A stretch of 45,283 bases of DNA, from contig NZ_VTZN01000024.1 of assembly GCF_008370645.1 (NCBI RefSeq), forward strand, positions 1-45,283. The letters run 5' to 3'. The stretch's first letter is position 1. Each line of letters starts with the position of its first letter. Origin of the DNA: Mycobacterium simiae. Its GTDB lineage: Bacteria > Actinomycetota > Actinomycetes > Mycobacteriales > Mycobacteriaceae. Positions 38,832 to 45,283 of the stretch are shown piece by piece. A program made the position numbers and the translations under genes. Under the pieces are notes generated by a model. It was given only the letters and a program-made list of their open reading frames with translations, ran no database searches and was not told the origin of the DNA.

Positions 38832-39884
38832 TCAGCGCGTCTTCTGAAAGACGAGCCAGCGCATCGGGATTGGGCTCATCTCCCGCTCGACGGGGAACAC
38901 GTCAAGCCCGCTGACCCAATTGGCGTACCAGCTGGTGGGCGGCCAGGCGCCCGGCGGCAGGTGAGCCTGTTCATAGTCGTATACGGAGTCGTCAGCGATC
39001 AGCTCGAGGGGTAGCCCAGCTGTCGCGGCTGACATCTCGGGCCGGGTGAAGATGCCGGTGTAGACCTGTTGCCCGAACTCTCGCGTGGCTTGGTCGATCG
39101 GGTAGTCCAGGTCCGCCAGGAAGGTGTTGAACACCAAACGTCCGCCGGGAATCAGGCAATGCGCCGCTAGTTCGAACAAGCCGCGCAACTGCTGTGTTGA
39201 CCGGAAGTCAGGCACCACCTCAGAGAGCACGATCAGCTGATAGTCGCGGCGCAGGTCATCGATGCTGGCGAAGACGTCGCGCACGATGACGTGCACGTCG
39301 AGGGATTCCCGTTGGGCATCGGCGCGAATGATGTCGGCAAACTTCGGTGTCATCTCCACCACATCGACCGGGTGGCCGCGTCGCGCCAACGCCAGGGCGT
39401 TTCGGCCGGTTCCTGCCCCGATCTCCAGCACCCGATGCGTGGTTGGCTCGGCTGCCTCATTGGCTAGCGCCCAGACGCGCGCGTCGGGTTCGGTGCCGAA
39501 CAGCGGAGGCTCGCGGGTGCTGATCCAGTTCTCGTACTCCTGCGCCACGGTGCGCCATTGGGGCCGGACTTGATAGTGCAACGTGGGGCCGACGGGAGCG
39601 TTGTAGGAGATGACGATGCTCGAGCGTTGCGAGGCCGCGTACGCCGCTGCCAGCTGCTCTTCGAGCACCTTTCTGACGTGGGCAATCTCGTCGGCGGAAA
39701 ATTCGCGACCCACAGTCGCGAAGAGCTTGGCGCACATCGCCACGTACTCGTCGATCATGCTCGGAACGGCCGGCAGCGTGATTTCGCCGGTGACCTGAGA
39801 TCGGCTATAGAACCGCCGGGTCATCGACTCCTGCAGTGGCGGTGTCGGCTGGTCTGAGGTGAGCGGCATGTTGTCCACAGACAC
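38832..39884 (-). CDS. SAM-dependent methyltransferase (position of Rv2423)
   Basis: 350-residue protein with a class I methyltransferase domain: motif I VLEIGAGTGRNALALARRG, an acidic strand end at VDVVEMTP, and YQLIVLSEVVPDFR. An N-terminal region of about 130 residues precedes it and may bind substrate. Start is taken as GTG at 39884; GTG 39878 or ATG 39869 are possible. It is convergent to the VWA gene. From memory H37Rv has the 348-residue Rv2423 at this place. Substrate unknown. Confidence 0.82.
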   Translation of the reverse strand: MSVDNMPLTSDQPTPPLQESMTRRFYSRSQVTGEITLPAVPSMIDEYVAMCAKLFATVGREFSADEIAHVRKVLEEQLAAAYAASQRSSIVISYNAPVGPTLHYQVRPQWRTVAQEYENWISTREPPLFGTEPDARVWALANEAAEPTTHRVLEIGAGTGRNALALARRGHPVDVVEMTPKFADIIRADAQRESLDVHVIVRDVFASIDDLRRDYQLIVLSEVVPDFRSTQQLRGLFELAAHCLIPGGRLVFNTFLADLDYPIDQATREFGQQVYTGIFTRPEMSAATAGLPLELIADDSVYDYEQAHLPPGAWPPTSWYANWVSGLDVFPVEREMSPIPMRWLVFQKTR

Positions 39885-40010
39885 CTTTTACACGACTGAG
39901 CGCACTATTACCCGCGCATTGGCGTATTGGCTTGCGACCTGCTGAGAACTTTGCGGATGAGCAGCGCCGGCCCGGACGCCGCGGAGCCGGCTCCGAAGAC
40001 TCGGTGCGGC

Positions 40011-40439
40011 TCACGTCAGCAACTCGACATCGATGTCGAGGGCGCGATAGACGTCCAGCGTGCGCCGATCGCGGGTTGCGAGGGGTAGTTGATGCTCCTT
40101 CGCAGCGGCACCCACCAGCGCGTCGTAGACGGCGCCCCCGGCGATCTCGGCTGCTCCGATTTGGGCCAGTAGCAGCGTGGTGGCCCCAGCGCCGAGGAAC
40201 CTGGTCGCCGGGAAGGTGTGGGAGAGCAATTTCGCGACGGTCGCGGGAGTTCTGCGGGCAGGCGGCGGCAGGCGGGTGAGGACAGAGAAGGTCTCAAACG
40301 CAGCGTGCCCGGCGAGACCGAGGGTGCGGCCGGCCAATGCGCGAAACGTCTGCTCATGGTGGTCGTGGTCGGCCACCACCAGGGCGACCGCCACGCTGGT
40401 GTCGACCAATACCACCCCTGCGTTACCGCTGGCCAGCAT
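40011..40439 (-). CDS. vapC: VapC-type PIN-domain toxin ribonuclease
   Basis: 142-residue PIN domain endoribonuclease, toxin of a type II pair. The four acidic metal-binding residues are visible in VLVDTSVAVAL, AAFETFSVLTRL, AVYDALVGAAA and LATRDRRTLD. The ATG at 40439 lies inside vapB (17-nt overlap); a GTG at 40415, just after the vapB stop, is an alternative start. Forms an operon with vapB. Mycobacteria carry dozens of such pairs; I do not match this to a numbered family. Confidence 0.9.
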   Translation of the reverse strand: MLASGNAGVVLVDTSVAVALVVADHDHHEQTFRALAGRTLGLAGHAAFETFSVLTRLPPPARRTPATVAKLLSHTFPATRFLGAGATTLLLAQIGAAEIAGGAVYDALVGAAAKEHQLPLATRDRRTLDVYRALDIDVELLT

Positions 40440-40656
40440 CGCGCAGCGTCCGCACGACCGCGTCGTCAACCTCAGCCCCGCCCGCGGGTATCACCAGACG
40501 ATCATCTCGCTCGACCAGCGAGTCACCGGCTAGTGGTTCAATGCGCAGTCCAGCCCCGTCGGCGGTCACCTCGACCTCACCTGCTCGCAGACCGAGGTGA
40601 TCACGCAGTGGCTTAGGAATAACCAATCGCCCCGCCTTATCGATGGTTGCGCGCAT
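40423..40656 (-). CDS. vapB: VapB-type antitoxin, AbrB/SpoVT fold
   Basis: 77-residue antitoxin. The N-terminal swapped-hairpin DNA-binding domain is [20 protein letters not shown], followed by [20 protein letters not shown]. The C-terminal part should wrap the toxin active site. It precedes and overlaps vapC, allowing coupled translation and autorepression. It diverges from nadD; the 78-bp gap between them should hold both promoters. Confidence 0.9.
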   Translation of the reverse strand: MRATIDKAGRLVIPKPLRDHLGLRAGEVEVTADGAGLRIEPLAGDSLVERDDRLVIPAGGAEVDDAVVRTLRDAGQR

Positions 40657-40734
40657 GCCAGAACAATACCAATTCTCCTGGCGCGCAGTCGCCACCCGGT
40701 GCGATGCGAAGCTGCTCCAGTAAGCTGGCAAACC

Positions 40735-41400
40735 GTGCATGAGCACCGTCGCAGACTGGGGGTGATGGGTGGGACATTCGACCCCATCCATTACGGACAC
40801 CTGGTTGCTGCCAGCGAGGTGGCCGACCTGTTCCAGCTCGACGAAGTGGTATTCGTGCCCAGCGGCCAGCCCTGGCAAAAAAGCCGGCATGTTTCCGCCG
40901 CCGAGGATCGGTACCTGATGACGGTCATCGCTACCGCCTCCAATCCGCGCTTTTCGGTGAGCCGGGTCGACATCGACCGCGGCGGGCCCACCTATACCAA
41001 GGACACCCTGCGCGATCTGCGTGCCGGCAACCCGGACTCCGAGCTGTACTTCATCACCGGCGCCGACGCGTTGGCCTCCATCCTGACTTGGCAAGGATGG
41101 ACGGAGGTGTTTGAGCTGGCGCGGTTCATCGGGGTCAGCCGGCCGGGCTATGAGCTACGCCGCGATCACATCACCGGCGTCTTGGGTGGGCTGGCCCAGG
41201 ACGCGGTCACCCTGGTGGAAGTTCCGGCGTTGGCGATCTCGTCGACCGACTGCCGCCAACGCGCCTATCAGTCCCGGCCGCTGTGGTACTTGATGCCCGA
41301 TGGCGTGGTGCAGTACGTCTCCAAGCGCCGGCTGTACCGCGAGCCTGAGGGCACCGCCGGCCCGACGATCCCGAGCCTATCCGCCGGGAACAGCACATGA
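40735..41400 (+). CDS. nadD: Nicotinate-nucleotide adenylyltransferase
   Basis: Adenylates nicotinate mononucleotide to deamido-NAD, the step before NadE, whose gene is also in this window. 221 residues with the nucleotidyltransferase motif [12 protein letters not shown] and the C-terminal ISSTDCR. I chose GTG at 40735 ([13 protein letters not shown]), which fits the mycobacterial N-terminus; a further upstream start at 40597 would run into vapB. TAAGCT, a -10-like box, lies 8 bases before the GTG, so the message may be leaderless. Overlaps rsfS by 4 nt. Confidence 0.94.
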   Translation: MHEHRRRLGVMGGTFDPIHYGHLVAASEVADLFQLDEVVFVPSGQPWQKSRHVSAAEDRYLMTVIATASNPRFSVSRVDIDRGGPTYTKDTLRDLRAGNPDSELYFITGADALASILTWQGWTEVFELARFIGVSRPGYELRRDHITGVLGGLAQDAVTLVEVPALAISSTDCRQRAYQSRPLWYLMPDGVVQYVSKRRLYREPEGTAGPTIPSLSAGNST

Positions 41401-41774
41401 CGGCCAACCAGGACGCCATCGACATGGCGACGGTCGCGGCCGGGGCCGCCGCCGCCAAGCTTGCCGACGACGTCGTCGTCATCGACGTCTCCGGGCAGCT
41501 GGTGATTACGGACTGCTTCGTGATCGCCTCGGCATCCAACGAGCGGCAGGTCAATGCCATTGTCGACGAGGTCGAGGAGAAGATGCGCCGGGCCGGCTAT
41601 AGGCTGGCGCGCCGTGAGGGCGCCCGCGAAGGCCGCTGGACATTGCTGGACTACCGCGACATCGTGGTGCACGTTCAGCACCAGGACGACCGAAATTTCT
41701 ATGCGCTGGACCGGCTGTGGGGCGACTGTCCGGTGGTGCCGGTGAAATTGGCGTCGGATGCGGGCGCACCATGA
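41397..41774 (+). CDS. rsfS: Ribosome silencing factor
   Basis: 125-residue RsfS/YbeB/Iojap protein that binds L14 on the 50S subunit and blocks subunit joining during starvation. Family marks: [54 protein letters not shown]. It is linked by 4-nt overlaps to nadD upstream and gpgP downstream, the conserved nadD-rsfS order. Confidence 0.95.
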   Translation: MTANQDAIDMATVAAGAAAAKLADDVVVIDVSGQLVITDCFVIASASNERQVNAIVDEVEEKMRRAGYRLARREGAREGRWTLLDYRDIVVHVQHQDDRNFYALDRLWGDCPVVPVKLASDAGAP

Positions 41775-42442
41775 GAGTCCGGCGCCTGGTGATGCTGCGG
41801 CACGGGCAGACCCACTTCAACCTCGGCAGCCGAATGCAAGGGCAGCTGGACACCGAGCTCAGTGAGCTGGGCCGCGCCCAGGCCGTGGCCGCCGCGGAGG
41901 TGCTGGGCAAGCTGCAGCCGTTGCTGATCGTGTCATCCGACCTGCGCCGCGCCCATGACACCGCGATCAAGTTGGGTGAGCGTACCGGGCTGAAGGTCTG
42001 GGTGGACGACCGGTTGCGGGAGACCCGTCTTGGCGACTGGCAGGGTCTGACCCACGCCCAGATCGACGTCGCGGCCCCGGGGGCACGGCTGGCTTGGCGC
42101 GAAGACGCGACATGGGCACCCCATGGCGGGGAAAGCAGGGTCGACGTGGCAGCACGCAGCGTGCCGGTGGTCGCCGAGCTGTTCTCCGGTGAGCCCGAGT
42201 GGGGCGATCCCAATCAACCGGATCGACCGATCATCCTAGTAACCCATGGCGGCCTGATCGCTGCCTTGTCCGCTGCGCTGCTGAAGCTGCCGGTGGCCAA
42301 CTGGCCGGTCTTGGGTGGCATGGGCAATGCCAGTTGGGTGCAGCTCTCGGGCCATTCCGAGGAGTCGGCCGACTTCGACCGCATCCGCTGGCGCCTGGAC
42401 GTATGGAACGCGTCGGCTCAGGTCCCCAACGATGTCCTCTGA
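41771..42442 (+). CDS. gpgP: Glucosyl-3-phosphoglycerate phosphatase
   Basis: Removes phosphate from glucosyl-3-phosphoglycerate to give glucosylglycerate, an early step toward methylglucose lipopolysaccharides. 223 residues, the same length as M. tuberculosis GpgP (Rv2419c), with the histidine phosphatase motif LRHGQTHFN, the acidic catalytic region [10 protein letters not shown] and the second histidine in VTHGG. Overlaps rsfS by 4 nt and octT by 11 nt. Confidence 0.93.
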   Translation: MRVRRLVMLRHGQTHFNLGSRMQGQLDTELSELGRAQAVAAAEVLGKLQPLLIVSSDLRRAHDTAIKLGERTGLKVWVDDRLRETRLGDWQGLTHAQIDVAAPGARLAWREDATWAPHGGESRVDVAARSVPVVAELFSGEPEWGDPNQPDRPIILVTHGGLIAALSAALLKLPVANWPVLGGMGNASWVQLSGHSEESADFDRIRWRLDVWNASAQVPNDVL

Positions 42443-43169
42443 TTTCCGCCCGGTGCTGCTGGTCTTCGCCGACTCGCTGGCTTACTACGGCCCGAGCGGC
42501 GGCTTACCCGCCGATGACCCTCGTATATGGCCGAGCCTTGTTGCTGCACAGTTGGATTGGGACCTTGAGCTGATCGGCCGCATCGGCTGGACCTGCCGTG
42601 ACGTCTGGTGGGCGGCAACCCAGGACCCGCGGGCCTGGGCGGCGCTACCCAGGGCCGGCGCTGTTGTCTTTGCCACCAGTGGGATGGATTCGCTGCCATC
42701 GGTGTTGCCGACGGCGCTGCGGGAACTGATTCGCTATGTGCGGCCGCCCCTGCTGCGGCGGTGGGTCCGCGACGGCTACGGCTGGGTGCAGCCCCGGCTG
42801 TCACCGTGGGCCAGGTCCGCTTTGCCGCCGCACTTGACCGCCGAATACCTCGAACAGACCCGCGGTGCAATCGATTTCAATCGCCCTGGCATCCCGATTG
42901 TGGCGTCCTTGCCGTCGGTGCACATTGCGCAGACATACGGCAAGGCGCACCATGGCCGCGCGGGCACCGTGGCGGCGATCACCCAATGGGCGCAGCGCCA
43001 CGATATTCCGTTGGTGGACCTGAAAGCCGCTGTGGCCGAACAGGTTATGAGCGGACGGGGCAATCCCGACGGCATTCATTGGAACTTCGAAGCCCATCAG
43101 ACGGTGGCGGAGCTGATACTCAAGGCGCTCGCCGAAGCCGGCGTGCCGAACGAGAAGCCGTGTTGCTGA
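42432..43169 (+). CDS. octT: Diglucosylglycerate octanoyltransferase
   Basis: 245-residue SGNH/GDSL-type acyltransferase. M. tuberculosis OctT (Rv2418c) transfers octanoate to diglucosylglycerate in methylglucose lipopolysaccharide synthesis. The block-I serine is in [10 protein letters not shown] and the C-terminal Asp/His pair in [12 protein letters not shown]. Starts 11 nt inside gpgP, so the two consecutive enzymes of the pathway are translationally coupled. Cytosolic; no signal peptide. Confidence 0.9.
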   Translation: MSSDFRPVLLVFADSLAYYGPSGGLPADDPRIWPSLVAAQLDWDLELIGRIGWTCRDVWWAATQDPRAWAALPRAGAVVFATSGMDSLPSVLPTALRELIRYVRPPLLRRWVRDGYGWVQPRLSPWARSALPPHLTAEYLEQTRGAIDFNRPGIPIVASLPSVHIAQTYGKAHHGRAGTVAAITQWAQRHDIPLVDLKAAVAEQVMSGRGNPDGIHWNFEAHQTVAELILKALAEAGVPNEKPCC

Positions 43170-43172
43170 ACT

Positions 43173-44003
43173 ATGACCGTCATCGTGGTGACCGATACAT
43201 CGTCGCGCCTGCCGGCCGAGTTGCGGGCGAGGTGGTCGATCCGCGAGGTCCCGCTGCACATCTTGCTCGATAGCGCCGACCTGCGTGACGGCGTGGACGA
43301 GGTCCCTGATGACATCTACAAACGCCATGCCACCACCGCCGCGGCCACTCCGGCCGAGCTGTGCGCCGCCTATCGGCGGGCTTTGGCCGACAGTGGTGGC
43401 GACGGGGTAGTGGCGGTGCACATTTCGTCGGGACTGTCGGGAATCTATCGCGCCGCCGAGCTGACCGCGGCCGAGTTGGGAACGGCCGTAAGGGTTATCG
43501 ACTCGAAGTCGTCAGCGATGGGCACCGGTTTCGTCGCGCTGGCTGCCGCGCGGGCCGCGGCCGACGGCGCTGATCTGGACACCGTCGCGAGTGCCGCGGG
43601 AGCCGCGGTGGGCCGCACGCATGCGTTTATCGTCGTCCACCGATTGGACAACCTGCGCCGCAGCGGGCGGATCGGCGGCGCCAAGGCGTGGCTGGGTACC
43701 GCGCTGGCGTTGAAACCACTTTTGCGTGTCGATGACGGCCAACTCGTTTTGGCCCAACGGGTTCGGACGGCCAGAGGCGCGATCACCGCGATGGTCGACC
43801 AGGTCTGCGAGGTGGTGGGGGAGCGCCCCGCCGCGCTCGCGGTGCACCACGTCGTCAACCCGGATGGGGCCAACGATGTGGTGGCGGCGCTGGCGCAGCG
43901 GCTACCGGCGTGCAAGCCGGCGATCATTGCTCCGATGGGGCCCGTGCTGGCACTGCACGTCGGCGCCGGTGCCGTCGCGGTTTGCCTGCAATTAGCCGAG
44001 TAA
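43173..44003 (+). CDS. DegV-family fatty-acid-binding protein
   Basis: 276-residue DegV protein (Rv2417c-like). The fatty-acid pocket motifs are VVTDTSSRLP at the N-terminus and VHISSGLSGIYRAAE. DegV/FakB proteins carry a fatty acid, in some bacteria for phosphorylation by FakA. Located 3 bases after octT and probably in the same operon, which places a lipid-binding protein beside an acyltransferase. Convergent with the PE_PGRS gene across 8 bp. Confidence 0.93.
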   Translation: MTVIVVTDTSSRLPAELRARWSIREVPLHILLDSADLRDGVDEVPDDIYKRHATTAAATPAELCAAYRRALADSGGDGVVAVHISSGLSGIYRAAELTAAELGTAVRVIDSKSSAMGTGFVALAAARAAADGADLDTVASAAGAAVGRTHAFIVVHRLDNLRRSGRIGGAKAWLGTALALKPLLRVDDGQLVLAQRVRTARGAITAMVDQVCEVVGERPAALAVHHVVNPDGANDVVAALAQRLPACKPAIIAPMGPVLALHVGAGAVAVCLQLAE

Positions 44004-44011
44004 GACGCAGA

Positions 44012-45283
44012 TCAGATCAGCCTGTCAAAGATTGTCGTCCCTACAGCGTCGTTGTTCGCGACATAGATCGGTATGACTGAGAAGGGGTAATTCCCGGTAT
44101 TGAACACGTAGTATGCGTCTTGGCCCGGCACGGCGTTTGGCGGTGCGGACGCCACAACACGCGGGTTGTTGGCCGCGGTGACCGTCTGCGTGTAGAGGTG
44201 GACACCATTGATCGTGTAGACCGAGATGGTTGTTCCCTCGGGAAGGCGATTACCGATACTAAGGCCCGGCACCAACGATTGTGGGATAGTCCCCCCCACA
44301 CCACCGGAATCGACGAATACGCCTACAGTCTGCGGTAGTTCGTTGTTGATCTGTACCTGCACCACTGTTCTTGGAGCTCCATCCATCTCCACATGCGGAG
44401 GCAGCGAGTTGGGACCGAACTCCAGCAAACCGCGAGGCATGTTGATCAACACGCCCTGATTCATATTGCCCGGTAGCGTCGCGTTGATGGGGTCGGAGAA
44501 GGGAAAATCGTTGTTCGGGCCGACGCCCAGAAAGGCGGGTAACAACGAAAGGTCGTTGATAGGGTTCGCTGGCGTACCCAGATATGCGGAGGTAGCGACA
44601 CCAACGGTGGTCGAGCCGGTGACGATGCCGTTTCCAAAATTCACGGTCGTTTGATAGATCTCGTAGTCGACGAAAAGGGTACCGCCGTAGCTGACGGAAC
44701 CCGTCGTCCCGGTGGGTGTGAGGTTCGCGCCAGTGACGTAATGCGGTGGAACCACAAGACCGGAGGCGCCGGAGTCGACGATGGCGGGCGAATTCGGTCC
44801 GCCGCCCACCGAGATGTTCAACAGCGGGTTGCCGAATTGATCTACATAGATAAGCACCTGGCTGGGCGAAAGGAGTGTGCTTATCCCCGCGGTCCCGGGT
44901 TGTCCCAACAGGCCCGCGTGACCGCCTACACCTCCGACGCCTCCGGGCCCGCTGGCCCCGCCCGTACCGCCATCGCCGATCAGCAGGCCCCCGCGCCCGC
45001 CGGTACCTCCGGGCATTCCGCCGTAAACGCTCTTGCCGCCGGTGCCGCCGTCGCCGATCAGACCCGCGGGCCCGCCGGCACCCCCAGGCACTCCGGCGCG
45101 GGTGCTGGTGCCACCGGTCCCGCCGTCGCCGTACAACCACCCGCCGGCCCCGCCGGCCGTGCCCACACCTTGAGCGTTGGTGTATCCGTTGGCGCCGTCG
45201 CCGATGAGCGGGCGGCCGGTCAGCTCTACGAAGGGCTCATTGACCGGGCCAGCCGCGATCAACACGAGCTGTCTGATGTTGGC
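44012..45283 (-). CDS. PE_PGRS-linked aspartic protease, PecA-like (5' end outside the window)
   Basis: The C-terminal 423 residues of a PE_PGRS protein; the PE domain lies beyond the right edge. Sequence enters at the PE linker ([20 protein letters not shown]), then a short PGRS stretch of about 125 residues, then a retropepsin/pepsin-like domain of about 270 residues. Two catalytic-type motifs are present, [12 protein letters not shown] and [13 protein letters not shown], so both aspartates of the active site are in place. PE_PGRS proteases of this type (PecA in M. marinum, PE_PGRS35 in M. tuberculosis) are surface or secreted and cleave lipase and PE_PGRS substrates. From memory H37Rv has eis after degV instead. 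Confidence 0.9.
   Translation of the reverse strand, partial: ANIRQLVLIAAGPVNEPFVELTGRPLIGDGANGYTNAQGVGTAGGAGGWLYGDGGTGGTSTRAGVPGGAGGPAGLIGDGGTGGKSVYGGMPGGTGGRGGLLIGDGGTGGASGPGGVGGVGGHAGLLGQPGTAGISTLLSPSQVLIYVDQFGNPLLNISVGGGPNSPAIVDSGASGLVVPPHYVTGANLTPTGTTGSVSYGGTLFVDYEIYQTTVNFGNGIVTGSTTVGVATSAYLGTPANPINDLSLLPAFLGVGPNNDFPFSDPINATLPGNMNQGVLINMPRGLLEFGPNSLPPHVEMDGAPRTVVQVQINNELPQTVGVFVDSGGVGGTIPQSLVPGLSIGNRLPEGTTISVYTINGVHLYTQTVTAANNPRVVASAPPNAVPGQDAYYVFNTGNYPFSVIPIYVANNDAVGTTIFDRLI

Overview
The window is chromosomal DNA from a slow-growing Mycobacterium of the kind related to, but not identical with, M. tuberculosis. The evidence is high GC content, PE_PGRS genes, a 13E12-family HNH gene with a perfect mycobacterial SOS box, an MPT64 protein, methylglucose-lipopolysaccharide genes, and a core gene order that, from memory, follows the H37Rv block valS-folC-ndkA-rne-rplU-rpmA-obg-proB-nadE-(rbsK)-Rv2435c-Rv2434c ... 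proA-Rv2426c-Rv2425c-nadD-rsfS-gpgP-octT-degV. Species cannot be settled by reading alone. Many genes overlap by 4 nt (ATGA), and several start codons lie just after a -10-like hexamer, suggesting leaderless mRNAs.

Region 1 (1-12.6 kb) is mostly housekeeping: a B-lectin/LysM protein, valS-folC-DUF4233, ndkA, rne behind a 327-nt structured leader, rplU-rpmA, and obg-proB. From memory, the dctA gene that H37Rv carries between rne and rplU is absent here. Region 2 (12.6-21.8 kb) is mixed: a modular PE_PGRS gene, a sirtuin gene broken by three frameshifts, nadE, then an accessory catabolic operon (aconitase-family large and small subunits plus a PEP-mutase/isocitrate-lyase-family C-C lyase). That operon diverges from a GntR/HutC regulator across a perfect 40-bp palindrome. 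A ribokinase gene gutted by an internal deletion follows.

Region 3 (21.8-35.2 kb) is the most unusual part. Two paralogous two-gene cassettes, each a membrane HAMP class III nucleotide cyclase translationally coupled to an MscS-type channel with a C-terminal cyclic-nucleotide-binding-like domain, flank about 6 kb. The intervening segment holds a 1057-aa MFS / cNMP-binding / patatin fusion, a decayed SMP-30-like gene, the SOS-box-controlled 13E12 gene and mpt64. Both cyclases share the same departures from the canonical catalytic residues. The locus therefore combines two cyclase-like sensors with three possible cyclic-nucleotide effectors; it is my main candidate for an undescribed signalling arrangement.

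Region 4 (35.2-45.3 kb) returns to the conserved core: proA, a MoxR ATPase with its VWA partner, a methyltransferase, a VapBC toxin-antitoxin pair, and the compact nadD-rsfS-gpgP-octT-degV run (NAD synthesis, ribosome silencing, methylglucose lipopolysaccharide synthesis). The window ends inside a PE_PGRS protein carrying a PecA-like aspartic protease domain.
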